NCBI GenBank assembly: GCA_003223245.1
Contig: QHYI01000108.1
Span: 1-64,000 of the forward strand
From: Acidobacteriota bacterium
GTDB taxonomy: Bacteria; Acidobacteriota; Terriglobia; Acidiferrales; UBA7541
DNA length: 64,000 nt
Direction: 5' to 3'
Shown here: in pieces, positions 36,306 to 45,753 of the stretch
Layout of the letters: each line of letters begins with the position of its first letter
Numbering within the stretch: the first letter of the stretch is position 1
Program-made: the position numbers and the translations under genes
Notes under the pieces: generated by a model
Database searches by the model: none
Seen by the model: the letters and a program-made list of their open reading frames with translations, nothing else
What the model was told of the DNA's origin: nothing

Positions 36306-37163
36306 CTAGCGCGCTCCTTGAACTTTCGAATGGCCCGCGTGCGTTTCGCGGCGCCGGGAAATCCAAATTCCTCCGACGATTACGAGAATCGTCAGGATGC
36401 CGCCAAGGCGAATGATCCTAAGAATGGAAGCGCTATACTTCGCGGTCGAAGGATCGTAATGGAAGCAGAACAGCAAGACGCGATCGATAGGCGAGCCGAT
36501 CTTTCCTGCAGAAGCATCGACGAGACCCAAGCGCATGTCGCGGCTGGGATACTCGACGCCGTAGAAATAGCGGGAGATGCGGCCGTCGGGGGTCAAGATC
36601 ATCACGCCGCTGGCATGCGCGAAGAGTTTGGACTTCGCGTCGTAACGGAAGCGGAAATTCGCGGCGCGCGTGACAGCGGCAATGGATTCTTCCGAGCCGG
36701 TCAGGAAATGCCAGCCTGAAACGGTTTCCGGGCGGTGGAAACGCTCGACGGCCACCCTTTTCTTCTCTGCGGCGACTTCGGGCGTATCGTGCGGATCAAA
36801 ACTGATGAAAACGACCTGGTAGTCGCGGCCAGGGTTGAAGGAAAGCATGCGTAAAGTGCCGGCGACGCCCATCTGGACCTGGTCACATAGCATCGGGCAA
36901 GTGTAATAGACAAACGCCAGGACCACGGGCTTCTGACCGAAGAACTCAAGCAACTGAACGTCGCGGCCCGATTCATCGCGAAAGTGCACCTCCAGCGGCA
37001 TGTGCCCGTTGAGGGGCGGCTCAAAACCGACATTCTGCAAGGCAGGAGGGAGCGTTGCAGCAGTGGGACCAACATTATTGGGAACGGTCTGCGCGTGCAG
37101 AGCGCAAGAGCCTGCAAGCAGCGTGCCGAGTGCAAATGCTAATAGGTAGTGAACTTTTTGCAT
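36306..37163 (-). CDS. SCO1/SenC copper chaperone for CuA assembly
   Basis: This is a 285-residue thioredoxin-fold protein. A signal peptide (QKVHYLLAFALGTLLAGSCA) precedes a SCO domain with the copper-binding CPMLC at 89-93 and the distant His in KLFAHASGVMILTPDG near 177. Unlike many SCO proteins it also ends with a transmembrane helix (IIRLGGILTILVIVGGIWIS). It inserts copper into the CuA site of subunit II, whose gene follows after four bases. The ATG at 37163 is chosen; the longer frame to 37223 would overlap the upstream gene by over 50 bases. Confidence 0.93.
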   Translation of the reverse strand: MQKVHYLLAFALGTLLAGSCALHAQTVPNNVGPTAATLPPALQNVGFEPPLNGHMPLEVHFRDESGRDVQLLEFFGQKPVVLAFVYYTCPMLCDQVQMGVAGTLRMLSFNPGRDYQVVFISFDPHDTPEVAAEKKRVAVERFHRPETVSGWHFLTGSEESIAAVTRAANFRFRYDAKSKLFAHASGVMILTPDGRISRYFYGVEYPSRDMRLGLVDASAGKIGSPIDRVLLFCFHYDPSTAKYSASILRIIRLGGILTILVIVGGIWISRRRETHAGHSKVQGAR

Positions 37164-37167
37164 TCTT

Positions 37168-37635
37168 TCACTTCTTTTTCTCCGCCGTGGCCGGCGAAAA
37201 CGAAGGCAAACCTTTTTCCGCAACCATCTTCATGGCGTCTTCGACGGGGATCTGCGCGATGCCAGCGTTCTTATCGAGCCACTGAAGCTTCTCGTTCTCG
37301 GCAGTGTCGGCCTTCACTTTTTCGCGCAAGTCCTTCTGCGGGTCAGAGGGATGGCCGGGAACCCCTTGCAACCGAGGTTCGGGCGGCAGAGCCCGGTAGT
37401 TTTTGCCCAGGGCCTCCCGTGAAGGAGGGGGAGGAGCATCCGAGGAAGCGGCGAGATGGTTCGTGAAATGCAAAACGAAAACGCAAATGAGCAAAGCGAT
37501 AAATGTAGCCAGACCGAGTGCGGAAAGGTACCAATACATGGCGCCCACTTTAATGTCGCGTTCCTCGAAGGAAACGTCTGGGTGGCGAGGCGGCTCGCCG
37601 GATGTGGTTCCAGTTTTGTGATGCTCAGTGTTCAT
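37168..37635 (-). CDS. Small membrane protein of the act-caa3 operon
   Basis: This is a 155-residue protein. One transmembrane helix (MYWYLSALGLATFIALLICV FVLHF) lies at about 33-58, followed by a Pro-rich periplasmic tail that ends GIAQIPVEDAMKMVAEKGLP. That IPVxxAMxxxxxxGLP motif recurs, from memory, in small proteins encoded beside alternative complex III and oxidase genes. No cofactor motif is present. It overlaps the actF stop by 11 bases and precedes sco, so a role in assembling or linking the two complexes is plausible (inference). Confidence 0.75.
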   Translation of the reverse strand: MNTEHHKTGTTSGEPPRHPDVSFEERDIKVGAMYWYLSALGLATFIALLICVFVLHFTNHLAASSDAPPPPSREALGKNYRALPPEPRLQGVPGHPSDPQKDLREKVKADTAENEKLQWLDKNAGIAQIPVEDAMKMVAEKGLPSFSPATAEKKK

Positions 37636-38812
37636 GGTGCTCAATAGCCTCCGCCAATTGGGGATCGCCAAGCGGGAGGAGCGGGGACCGCTTCAAGTTA
37701 AAAGCGAAAAAGCTGAGCCACAGCCCACCAAGGGCAATGGGCAATACGAAGTCGAGCCACGAGGGCACGGCGCTCGAAGTGAATTCCGGGCGGGTCATCC
37801 AGAACAGGTCCACGAGGCGCATCAGGATGAGCCACAAGGCAATTTTGGAAAGGACTTGGGCCCGGCGTTTCAGATCTTGAGAGAGGAGCAGGAAAAAGGG
37901 AACAAAAAAGTGGAAGACGCATACAATCACAGCCACAGCGGCCCACTCTCCATAGAGCCGGGTGCGGTAAAAACTGATTTCCGCAGGCAGGTTACCGGAC
38001 CAAATGATTAGCAGTTGGGAAAAATCGAAATAGGCCCAAAGCATCACAAACGAAAGAAGCAATTTGCCCATGTCGTGCAGATGGCGCGGCTGAAGAACGC
38101 CTGCCAGGGGCTGGTAGCGAGCGAGCAGCACGACTACGGCGATCAGGAAGGACATCGAGGAGATGAGCTGACCTCCGACCACAATGAAACCGTAGATGGT
38201 GGAAGCCCAGTGGGGCGAAAGAGACATCACCCAATCGATCGCGGCGAAGCTCATGCCTAAAACGTAAAGAATGATGCCGGGACCGGCGAGCATCTTAAAC
38301 CTTTGACGAAGTATGCGGTCGGTCTGGTTGACGTCCTGCTGCTTCGACCAAATATTGAATATGAACATCAAGGCCAGCCAAACGGCAAAATAAATTACGG
38401 CGCGGATGAGGTAGCCGGTATGGGTCAGGTAATGTTGCTGAAAACCGGAAAGAGGGTGCTCCTTCAGGGCCTGGGGGTCGAGCCACTCGCCGTAAAGATA
38501 TTTCATGCCGAAAAGCGCAATGGGAACGAAAAAGATGGCAATGAGGGGAAGTGTGCGCGTCGCCGATTCCGCCGGGCGCCGGATAATGATGCCCCAGTGA
38601 CCGGCGGTTAGGTGCTGAAGCATCACAAGACCGAGCGAGCCGAGAGTTAAACCGAGCACCAGAAGATAGCTCATCAGATAGGACTGATAAAATTGGGCGG
38701 GCGATCGCAGGCCACCTAAGATGGCCAGGATCAGGGCGGCAGTCCCTACTCCAAACGCACGCGCTTGGAAGCGGCTAACGCTTTCCGGAGCCAGATATTC
38801 TTCAACGGCCAT
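37625..38812 (-). CDS. actF: Alternative complex III subunit ActF
   Basis: This is a 395-residue membrane protein with about ten helices, related to ActC/NrfD. RSPAQFYQSYLMSYLLVLGL, AGHWGIIIRRPAESATRTLP, and AIDWVMSLSPHWASTIYGFI are recognisable ActF blocks. In the Rhodothermus and Flavobacterium complexes ActC and ActF form the membrane core, ActC being the better supported quinol-oxidising subunit. Its start overlaps the actE stop by one base (TGATG). Confidence 0.92.
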   Translation of the reverse strand: MAVEEYLAPESVSRFQARAFGVGTAALILAILGGLRSPAQFYQSYLMSYLLVLGLTLGSLGLVMLQHLTAGHWGIIIRRPAESATRTLPLIAIFFVPIALFGMKYLYGEWLDPQALKEHPLSGFQQHYLTHTGYLIRAVIYFAVWLALMFIFNIWSKQQDVNQTDRILRQRFKMLAGPGIILYVLGMSFAAIDWVMSLSPHWASTIYGFIVVGGQLISSMSFLIAVVVLLARYQPLAGVLQPRHLHDMGKLLLSFVMLWAYFDFSQLLIIWSGNLPAEISFYRTRLYGEWAAVAVIVCVFHFFVPFFLLLSQDLKRRAQVLSKIALWLILMRLVDLFWMTRPEFTSSAVPSWLDFVLPIALGGLWLSFFAFNLKRSPLLPLGDPQLAEAIEHHEH

Positions 38813-39420
38813 CAGTCCTGGCCTCCTGTCGAATCCTTGGCAGTTCCCGATTGATTCAATTTTTCGCGGAGCTCCGGCGGCAATTCGCTTGCTTTCGCGT
38901 CACGGCTGAGCTGTAAGGCGCGCTCGTAAGCCACGATGGCCCAGCGATCGCGGGGCGGAATCTGTGCGGAATAACCGTACATGGCGCCAAAGCCGTTGGT
39001 GATGACGCCGTAAAGGTAGCCATTTGTGGCTTGGCGAAGACGGTCCTGATGGAAGCTCGGCGGATGCTTCATCCCACGCATGGCAATGAGGCCATTACCA
39101 TCCCCCTGCAAGCCATGACAGGGTGAGCAGAAAATTTTGTAGCGATCCTGGCCGCGTTCGACCAGTTGCTGATTCACAGGCAACGGAAAAGCGTTCGAAT
39201 CTTTAGGCACAAAAAGCGCATCCTCGGCAATCGAGCCGCGCGCCACAGTATTGTCCAGCAGGGGGCGCTCGGAGCGGCCGTCTCCGAAGAAATCCGAAGG
39301 CGAAAGTGGAAGGTTCTTGGGTTGGTTGGCCATATCCTGCCTGAGGTAGCGACAGCCGCCGGCAAGAACGCAAGCAGCCGCAGCGAAGGCCACAAAGAGG
39401 AAGCGCGAGGCGTTAGTCAT
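38812..39420 (-). CDS. actE: Alternative complex III monoheme cytochrome c subunit ActE
   Basis: This is a 202-residue lipoprotein: a short hydrophobic segment (FLFVAFAAAACVLAGGC) ends in a lipobox Cys, and a single class I cytochrome c domain follows with CSPCHG at about 100 and a likely axial Met in NGFGAMYGYSAQIPP. ActE passes electrons from the complex to the next carrier, probably the cytochrome domain of subunit II encoded in the same operon. The ATG at 39420 overlaps the actD end by eight bases. Confidence 0.93.
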   Translation of the reverse strand: MTNASRFLFVAFAAAACVLAGGCRYLRQDMANQPKNLPLSPSDFFGDGRSERPLLDNTVARGSIAEDALFVPKDSNAFPLPVNQQLVERGQDRYKIFCSPCHGLQGDGNGLIAMRGMKHPPSFHQDRLRQATNGYLYGVITNGFGAMYGYSAQIPPRDRWAIVAYERALQLSRDAKASELPPELREKLNQSGTAKDSTGGQD

Positions 39421-39955
39421 CCGGCACCTCGCTGACGTGCCGTGCGTGCAGCCCCTGAAGGAAGCGCGCTGTATCCGCGAGATGGAATTTGGGATCGCGC
39501 GCTTCGACGCAGAGATAAAAGCGGTCCGCCGAGGCATGAACGAAGCGCTTCACATTAAAAACCGGATGGTGGGGTTGTGGCAGGTGGTTCAGGGCCAGCA
39601 TGCCGAACACGCAAGACAGAGCAGCACCGAGCACGGTCAACTCGAACGTAACAGGAATGAACGCGGGCCAGCTATTCAAAGGCCGGCCACCGATATCCTC
39701 TGGGTAAGACAGAACATTTGCCCACCACTGGAAGAAAAAGGCACTCAGACCGCCGAAGAGGCCGCCGATCAGAGTGATCAGGGGCACCATGTTGCGCTTT
39801 AGCCCCATGGCCTCCGAAAGACCCTCCACCGGGAAGGGGGTATAGGCATCCATGCGGCGATAGCCCTCTGCCCTGGCCCTCTCCGTGGCATGGATGAGCT
39901 TTTCCGGAGTGTCGAACTCCGCCATCACGCCGTAGATGTGCGAACGCTGCTCCAT
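39413..39955 (-). CDS. actD: Alternative complex III subunit ActD (DUF3341)
   Basis: This is a 180-residue protein with two transmembrane helices (MVPLITLIGGLFGGLSAFFF and FELTVLGAALSCVFGMLALN) and a cytoplasmic N-terminal domain beginning HIYGVMAEFDTPEKLIHATE, the DUF3341 pattern of ActD. It has no cofactor. The ATG at 39955 lies two bases after the actC stop; the longer upstream frame is rejected. Confidence 0.92.
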   Translation of the reverse strand: MEQRSHIYGVMAEFDTPEKLIHATERARAEGYRRMDAYTPFPVEGLSEAMGLKRNMVPLITLIGGLFGGLSAFFFQWWANVLSYPEDIGGRPLNSWPAFIPVTFELTVLGAALSCVFGMLALNHLPQPHHPVFNVKRFVHASADRFYLCVEARDPKFHLADTARFLQGLHARHVSEVPDD

Positions 39956-39957
39956 GA

Positions 39958-41346
39958 CTAATCGGCCGCCGCTTCGGAAGTCTCGGCCACGAGTTCGCGC
40001 ATTTCCGTAATCGATATCGCTGGAAGAACGCGCACGAACAGGAAAACCAACATGATAAAGAATCCGATGGTGCCCAACAGCGTTGCCCAATCCCAGAAAG
40101 TGGCTTGATAGCGGCCCCAGGCCGAGGGCGTGAAGTCGCGGGTGAGGCTGATCACCACGATGACAAAGCGCTCAAGCCACATGCCGATGTTGATGACCAA
40201 GGACATGAGGAACAGGATGGGGACGTTGTGGCGTATTTTATAAGACCAGAGGAGCTGCGGGAGCAGGACGTTGCACAAAATCAGCGCATAGTAGAAGTGA
40301 GCGTAGGGGCCGTGGAACAACATGCGAAACAGGTACATGTCAAACTTGTCGCCGCTGTATTGGGACATGAAAAACTCAAAGAAGTAACCGTAAGCGACGA
40401 TCTCGCCGGTGGCCAGCATGACTTTCGCCATGTTGTCGAGATGCCGCATGGTGATGTAGTCTTCGAGGCCATAGGCTTTGCGCAGAGGAATGGCGATGGA
40501 CAACACCATGGCGAACCCGGAATAAATGGCCCCAGCCACAAAGTAGGGCGGGAAGATGGTGGTGTGCCAGCCGGGAACGATGGCAATCGCAAAGTCAAAG
40601 CTGACAACGGTGTGAACGGAAACCACCAGCGGCGTGGCTAGGCCTGCCAGGAGCAGATAGGCGGACTGGTAGCGGTGCCAGTGGCGTACCGAACCGCGCC
40701 AGCCCATGGCGAGCATTCCGTAGATGATTTGCTTGGCTTTGGTGGTGGCTCGGTCACGAAGGGTGGCCAAATCCGGAATCAGGCCAACGAACCAGAAGAT
40801 CAGGGAAACCGTTCCGTAGGTGGAAACCGCAAAGACGTCCCAGATGAGCGGACTGCGGAACTGCGGCCAGAGTCCCATGGTGGCAGGGTACGGGAACAAG
40901 TAAAACGCCATCCAGGGGCGGCCGGTGTGAATCAGCGGGAAGATCCCCGCGCAGGCAACGGCGAAGAGCGTCATGGCTTCAGCGAAGCGGTTGATGGAGG
41001 TGCGCCACTTTTGATTCAAAAGGTACAAGATGGCGGAGATAAGCGTGCCGGCGTGGCCGATACCGATCCACCAAACGAAATTCACGATAGCGAATCCCCA
41101 GCCGACGGGAATGTCGATACCCCAGATGCCCACGCCTTTGGTAAACAACCAAGCGATGGCGATGGTCATCATCGCGGTAAAGCCAAAGGTAATCGCAAAA
41201 CCGACGAACCAGCCATAGGAAATCGGGCGCGTGAGAACAATCGAACTGATTTTGTCGGTTACCGAGCGAAAGGTGTGGCCCGGGCCTAACACCGGAGTAA
41301 GGCGGCTGATTTGCGGAGAATCGATTGGCGGCTGGCCGGCGCTCAT
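39958..41346 (-). CDS. actC: Alternative complex III quinol-binding membrane subunit ActC (NrfD-like)
   Basis: This is a 462-residue protein with ten transmembrane helices of the NrfD/PsrC family. Blocks such as SYGWFVGFAITFGFTAMMTI, WWIGIGHAGTLISAILYLLN and HTVVSFDFAIAIVPGWHTTI match ActC; the last resembles the quinol-site loop. It oxidises quinol and hands electrons to the FeS clusters of ActB. Its ATG overlaps the actB stop as ATGA, so the two are translated together. Confidence 0.95.
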   Translation of the reverse strand: MSAGQPPIDSPQISRLTPVLGPGHTFRSVTDKISSIVLTRPISYGWFVGFAITFGFTAMMTIAIAWLFTKGVGIWGIDIPVGWGFAIVNFVWWIGIGHAGTLISAILYLLNQKWRTSINRFAEAMTLFAVACAGIFPLIHTGRPWMAFYLFPYPATMGLWPQFRSPLIWDVFAVSTYGTVSLIFWFVGLIPDLATLRDRATTKAKQIIYGMLAMGWRGSVRHWHRYQSAYLLLAGLATPLVVSVHTVVSFDFAIAIVPGWHTTIFPPYFVAGAIYSGFAMVLSIAIPLRKAYGLEDYITMRHLDNMAKVMLATGEIVAYGYFFEFFMSQYSGDKFDMYLFRMLFHGPYAHFYYALILCNVLLPQLLWSYKIRHNVPILFLMSLVINIGMWLERFVIVVISLTRDFTPSAWGRYQATFWDWATLLGTIGFFIMLVFLFVRVLPAISITEMRELVAETSEAAAD

Positions 41347-44300
41347 GCGTTGTCCAGTTCAGAATTGGGATTTCGAACCGCGGCGAGGTAGGTGGTGCGC
41401 GCCCGAGTATTCAATTCCGGCATGATCTGGTAGTTGCGCTGCTGCGCGCGCAACTTGGCTACGCGGCTGTTGGGATCATTGGCGTTGCCGAAAACGATGG
41501 CTTGCGCGGGGCAGGCCTGTGCGCAGGCCGTAACGATGGCGCCATCGGCGACGGGCTGATTCTTTTTATCGGCTTCGATGCGCGCCCTGTCGATGCGCTG
41601 CACGCAGTAAGTGCATTTTTCCATGACGCCGCGGCTGCGGACGGTCACTTCCGGATTGCGCATGAGCTTGAATTGCGGAGTTTCCCAGTCCTGGAAGCGC
41701 AGGAAGTTGAAGCGGCGCACTTTATAAGGACAGTTATTCGAGCAGTAGCGCGTTCCGACACAGCGCTGGTAGACCATGTCGTTAAGGCCTTCGGCGCTGT
41801 GCACCGTGGCGCCCACGGGACAAACCTCCTCGCATGGAGCGTTCTCGCACTGCTGGCAGGGCACGGGTTGGAAAAAGGTTTCCGGATTCTCGAGGGCCGG
41901 CTGATATTCGGAAGGATCGCCGGTGGACTGGCCGGTGGCCGAGGATGCCGTGTTCGTATAGTAGCGATCGACGCGAATCCAGTGCATTTCGCGAGCGCGC
42001 ATCACCTGGTCCTTGCCGACAACCGCAATGTTGTTTTCCGCCTGGCAGGCGATGATGCAGGCGTTGCAGCCATTGCAGCTATTGAGGTCGATGGACATGG
42101 CCCATTTGTCGCGCTTGTACGGAAATTCGGCCTCGCCCTTGTAAAGGGAATCGTTTTCCGGCGGCGTTTCCTCGCTTTTGGCAAAATTCGGATTCTTGCG
42201 GTATTCCTCGAGAGTTGCCGTCATCATGATGTGGCGGCTTTCCATGTTGAAGTGATATTGCGTGCAGGCCATCGGGTAGCCGTTGCCGGTTTTCCGGATC
42301 ACACCAGCAGGAGCCGGCGCAGCCCAAAGCGTGTTCGAGGTGCGCACGACGTAAGCGTTGAAGCCTTTGTTTGTGCCGGCATAGCCCGCCTTTTTGCGCC
42401 CGTAGCCCAAGGGCAGAACCACAACACCCTCGGCTTGGCCCGGGAGGATCCAAGCGGCGGCGGTGACCTTGCTTCCAGAAAGAGCAATGTCAATGACGTC
42501 CGAAAGGACTTGCCCGTGTTCACCGCCCCGCGAAGGGATGGTGTGGGTTAGATCGAGTTTCTGGGCGGTTTTGGGGCTTACCAAGGCGGCGTTGTCCCAG
42601 GTCAGCTTCGTTACCGGCTTCGGCAATTCCTGGAGCCAGCCGTTATTCGCGAAGCGGCCATCGTAAATGCTGGGGTCTGGACGGAAAAGGAATTCGAGTT
42701 CGCCGGCGGAGGATTCATTGACGGGAGGCAGGCTCGCGGGAGTGAACTTCAAAGAAACATTGATGGGGGGAAAGGTCGTGCCCGCCACCACTCCGTCGTT
42801 TAGAGTTTTACGCCAGAACTTCTCAAAATCCACGGCGGGATTCTCGGCCTGGAGCCGGTCACGCACGGCGTCATAATCGGAAAGCCCGGGCTCGTCGGTA
42901 AACGCGGCCAGCGTTTCGTGCACGGAATGCGTTTTGTAGAGCGGCGCGATAAGCGGCTGCACCACGCTCACGGTGCCGTCAAAGGCGCGCGCATCACCCC
43001 AGGTTTCCAGATAGTGGGATTCGGCAACGTGCCAGTCGCAATACTGTGCCGTTTCGTCAAAATGAGGGCTGATATAAATGACGGTCTCAATTTTTTTCTT
43101 TCCGAGTTTTTCGTCAAAGCGCAACTTGCCCGCGAAATCAAAATCGTGCGGCGCCGTGTACACGGGATTGACGCCGACAATGATGAGTGTGGAGACCTTG
43201 CCGTTCTCGGTGTCTGCGCAAAGCTCCCGCAGCGATTCCAAGTGATTGACGGGATGCGCTTCGACGGGCTCCGTGTAATATAGCGTGGTGCCGACATTGC
43301 CGAGCGACGCATTGATGGCGTGAGCCAAAGCGTGGACTTCCGCAGGTTGCTGTTCGCCGGCGACGACCAAAGTGCGGCGCGGATGCTTCTTCAAATCCTT
43401 TACCACGGTATCAAGCCACTTCTCGATGTTGGGGTCGAGTTTTCCGCTGCCGCCCAAGCCGAATTTTGCCGCCAACGCGCGGGCAAACCGCGCGATTTCT
43501 GCGTAACGAAGCGGCAGGCGATGGTCCGCGCTCGAACCAGTCACAGACGGCGTGGGCTCGACAACGTACAAGCGACTCATCTCGGAACCCACGCGATCTG
43601 CTTGGGCGGATTCGTTAAGCTTGCGCCGGCGGTAAAATTCCCGCATGTAACGGACGTTGCCAGGCCCGCTGACGAGAAAATCGGAGTCGAGCGAAAGAAT
43701 GACGTCGGCGTTCTCAGGACGATAGACCGTGTTGACGTATCTTCCGAAAGCGAGCTTTGCGCCCTCGCGCGTGCCATCCCCAACGGCCGGTTCCCACTGG
43801 TGCCACTTGGCTAGCGGGTAGCGCGTCAGAATAGATTCCAACTGCGCCGTGAGAACGGGCGAGTTGATGATTCCGGTAAGAAAGCGAAGCCCTTCGCCGC
43901 GGGTGGAACGGAAGGTTGCGGCCAACGCCTGTGCGACGTCCAGAAACTGCGACCAAGTCTGAATCTCTCCGGCCTTGGTTACCGTTTGCGCGCGATCAGG
44001 GTCGTAAAGGTCGAGGATGGACGCCTGCGCAAAAACGTTGGTTGCGCCAAGACTCGAAGGATGGTCAGGATTGCCCTCAATTTTCGTTGGCCGCCCTTCG
44101 TGGCTCTCCACGAGCAAGCCAATCGAATCGGCCCCGAACGGCATCGCCGTCGCAAAAAACAGCGGCTTACCCGGAACCATGCCATCCGGTTGCTTGACGT
44201 AAGGAACGAGATACTGCTCGGGCTCGCGCCCGCAGCCGGAAAGCCCGGCCAGTGCTAGCGAGGCGGCCATGAGCTTTAGAAAATCGCGCCGGTCTACCGA

Positions 44301-44534
44301 GTCGTCCCATTCCGAGGGCGCCTGCCGCGGGAATTCCCGATGGAGCAGTTCTTCAAAGGCAGGATCCTCAGCGAGCTCTTCGAGAGTGCGCCAATACTGC
44401 TTGCCGGTCTTGGATTGCAATTTGGCGCGCACCGCCGCCAGGTCCAGGGGCCGCTCGGGAAATGACAGATCGCCTAAATGTACGTCTATTGCTGGTCTAT
44501 CGTCCTTATGTTCTGGTTGCGGTTGCTCGTTCAT
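41343..44534 (-). CDS. actB: Alternative complex III fused molybdopterin-like/FeS subunit ActB
   Basis: This is a 1063-residue protein. A twin-arginine signal lies at about 81-101 (DRRDFLKLMAASLALAGLSG then Cys), preceded by a long N-terminal extension typical of ActB. Residues about 110-740 resemble a molybdopterin oxidoreductase but, as known for ActB, without cofactor. The C-terminal part is a four-cluster ferredoxin: CNGCNACIIACQAE, CQQCENAPCEEVCP, CVGTRYCSNNCPYK, CTYCVQ and CAQACP supply the ligands. It relays electrons from quinol to the c hemes. A diverged fragment of a second actB survives at 47111-47330. Confidence 0.95.
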   Translation of the reverse strand: MNEQPQPEHKDDRPAIDVHLGDLSFPERPLDLAAVRAKLQSKTGKQYWRTLEELAEDPAFEELLHREFPRQAPSEWDDSVDRRDFLKLMAASLALAGLSGCGREPEQYLVPYVKQPDGMVPGKPLFFATAMPFGADSIGLLVESHEGRPTKIEGNPDHPSSLGATNVFAQASILDLYDPDRAQTVTKAGEIQTWSQFLDVAQALAATFRSTRGEGLRFLTGIINSPVLTAQLESILTRYPLAKWHQWEPAVGDGTREGAKLAFGRYVNTVYRPENADVILSLDSDFLVSGPGNVRYMREFYRRRKLNESAQADRVGSEMSRLYVVEPTPSVTGSSADHRLPLRYAEIARFARALAAKFGLGGSGKLDPNIEKWLDTVVKDLKKHPRRTLVVAGEQQPAEVHALAHAINASLGNVGTTLYYTEPVEAHPVNHLESLRELCADTENGKVSTLIIVGVNPVYTAPHDFDFAGKLRFDEKLGKKKIETVIYISPHFDETAQYCDWHVAESHYLETWGDARAFDGTVSVVQPLIAPLYKTHSVHETLAAFTDEPGLSDYDAVRDRLQAENPAVDFEKFWRKTLNDGVVAGTTFPPINVSLKFTPASLPPVNESSAGELEFLFRPDPSIYDGRFANNGWLQELPKPVTKLTWDNAALVSPKTAQKLDLTHTIPSRGGEHGQVLSDVIDIALSGSKVTAAAWILPGQAEGVVVLPLGYGRKKAGYAGTNKGFNAYVVRTSNTLWAAPAPAGVIRKTGNGYPMACTQYHFNMESRHIMMTATLEEYRKNPNFAKSEETPPENDSLYKGEAEFPYKRDKWAMSIDLNSCNGCNACIIACQAENNIAVVGKDQVMRAREMHWIRVDRYYTNTASSATGQSTGDPSEYQPALENPETFFQPVPCQQCENAPCEEVCPVGATVHSAEGLNDMVYQRCVGTRYCSNNCPYKVRRFNFLRFQDWETPQFKLMRNPEVTVRSRGVMEKCTYCVQRIDRARIEADKKNQPVADGAIVTACAQACPAQAIVFGNANDPNSRVAKLRAQQRNYQIMPELNTRARTTYLAAVRNPNSELDNA

Positions 44535-44542
44535 ACTTTCCG

Positions 44543-45202
44543 TTAGCGGTGACAGGTCGAGCAGCTAGTGAGCTCGGCCGTTGTCCGAAGGTTGCGCTCC
44601 CTCGCAAACTCTTTCCCCAACTCTTCCTGATTCGGTCCCGGTCTCCAATCCATGACATACACTTGATCCATCGGCCGAAGGTACGGTTCAGGATTCCTGT
44701 GGCAGTCGATGCACCATTGCATCAGCAGCGTGTTGGCTTGGAACACCAGCGGCATCTCATCCACGCGACCATGACAGGTCGAACAGCCTATGCCCTTATT
44801 CACATGAATGCTGTGGTCGAAATACACGAAATCGGCAAGGCGGTGAATCTTGATCCACTTGATGGATTCACCCGTGCGGTAGCTTTCGCGCACCGGCTCC
44901 AGATAGTCCGCATTCTTGAAGAGGACGGAATGGCAGTTCATGCAGGTTTTCGTGGGCGGGATACCTGGAAAAGCGGAGGTCTCCACGCTGGTATGGCAAT
45001 ACCGGCAATCGATTCCATCGTCTCCGACATGATGTTTGTGGCTGAACTGCACTGGCTGTTCGCGCGTGATGTTCTGGCGGGTCATATAAGGAGAACGCGC
45101 CGCCCAAAGTACCGCCAAAATAGCAAACCCCCACATAAAAATATACGAGAAGACACTAAAACGAGAGATGAAGTTGGTGCTTCTATGAAAAATCTGGGCC
45201 AT
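44543..45202 (-). CDS. actA: Alternative complex III pentaheme cytochrome c subunit ActA
   Basis: This is a 219-residue protein, anchored by one N-terminal helix (FSVFSYIFMWGFAILAVLWA). Five CxxCH motifs are present: CRYCH at 66-70, then CMNCH, CSTCH, CIDCH and CSTCH near the C-terminus, as in ActA of Rhodothermus. It receives electrons from ActB. First gene of the twelve-gene operon; actB starts eight bases after its stop. The ATG at 45202 is chosen because the membrane anchor begins there; upstream codons to 45415 look non-coding. Confidence 0.94.
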   Translation of the reverse strand: MAQIFHRSTNFISRFSVFSYIFMWGFAILAVLWAARSPYMTRQNITREQPVQFSHKHHVGDDGIDCRYCHTSVETSAFPGIPPTKTCMNCHSVLFKNADYLEPVRESYRTGESIKWIKIHRLADFVYFDHSIHVNKGIGCSTCHGRVDEMPLVFQANTLLMQWCIDCHRNPEPYLRPMDQVYVMDWRPGPNQEELGKEFARERNLRTTAELTSCSTCHR

Positions 45203-45647
45203 GTTCGTTTTTTTGCACTTTGGCGGGGAGCGCGCTGAATGAGCCCTTAAGCTAGGGCGTCCCACGTGTAACCGGGAAGTGCGAGAAACCGGGCCAGCTT
45301 TTGACCGCCTAGTTTCCAATAAAACATTCGCGAATGCAACATTCATCCCTATACTTTTTCGGGAAATTTTTGCTTTCACGAATTGTGGAAGCAATTTTTT
45401 GGCTGGAGGATTCAAATTTATAGCGCACTACCAAGGGGATCTGCATCCGTAAAAGACCTGAACTGGCTTCAGGATTTTTATACGGCTGCGTTTTTTTCGA
45501 TATCTTGAAACGCAATTTTTGTTCCGCCAAGAAGCTGCGCAGCTCATGGAATTCGTGGTATCTTAGACTTAGCCTTGCCCGCATTTTTTTGCGGCCGAGC
45601 CCACCTACTTCCAGCGTTTTCCCCGAAAAGCCGGGGATTGCCACCGC
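45203..45647. other. Promoter region of the act-caa3 operon, 445 bases
   Basis: No gene is seen. The stretch is A/T-rich (for example TTTTTATACGGCTGCG and GAAATTTTTGC) and must contain the minus-strand promoter of actA and the plus-strand promoter of tRNA-Asn. A 12-base palindrome lies at 45325-45336. On the minus strand TATAGG near 45350 is a possible -10 box without a good -35. Confidence 0.5.
45325..45336. promoter_or_regulatory. Palindrome CATTCGCGAATG upstream of actA
   Basis: This perfect 12-base palindrome, followed at once by a partial copy (AACATTC), lies 123 bases upstream of the actA start codon. It could bind a dimeric regulator of the respiratory operon. No known operator matches it. 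Confidence 0.35.
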
Positions 45648-45723
45648 TGGGGCGTGGTCCAATCGGTAGGACACCTCACTGTTAATGAGGATGGTGGAGG
45701 TTCGAATCCTCCCGCCCCAGCCA
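45648..45723 (+). tRNA. tRNA-Asn (GTT)
   Basis: Full cloverleaf: acceptor TGGGGCG/CGCCCCA, D stem GTCC/GGAC, anticodon stem CCTCA/TGAGG with loop CTGTTAA (anticodon GTT), T stem GGAGG/CCTCC with loop TTCGAAT, discriminator G, then an encoded CCA. Confidence 0.96.
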
Positions 45724-45753
45724 TTTTTTAGAAGCAAAACCGACCGGGCGCAG

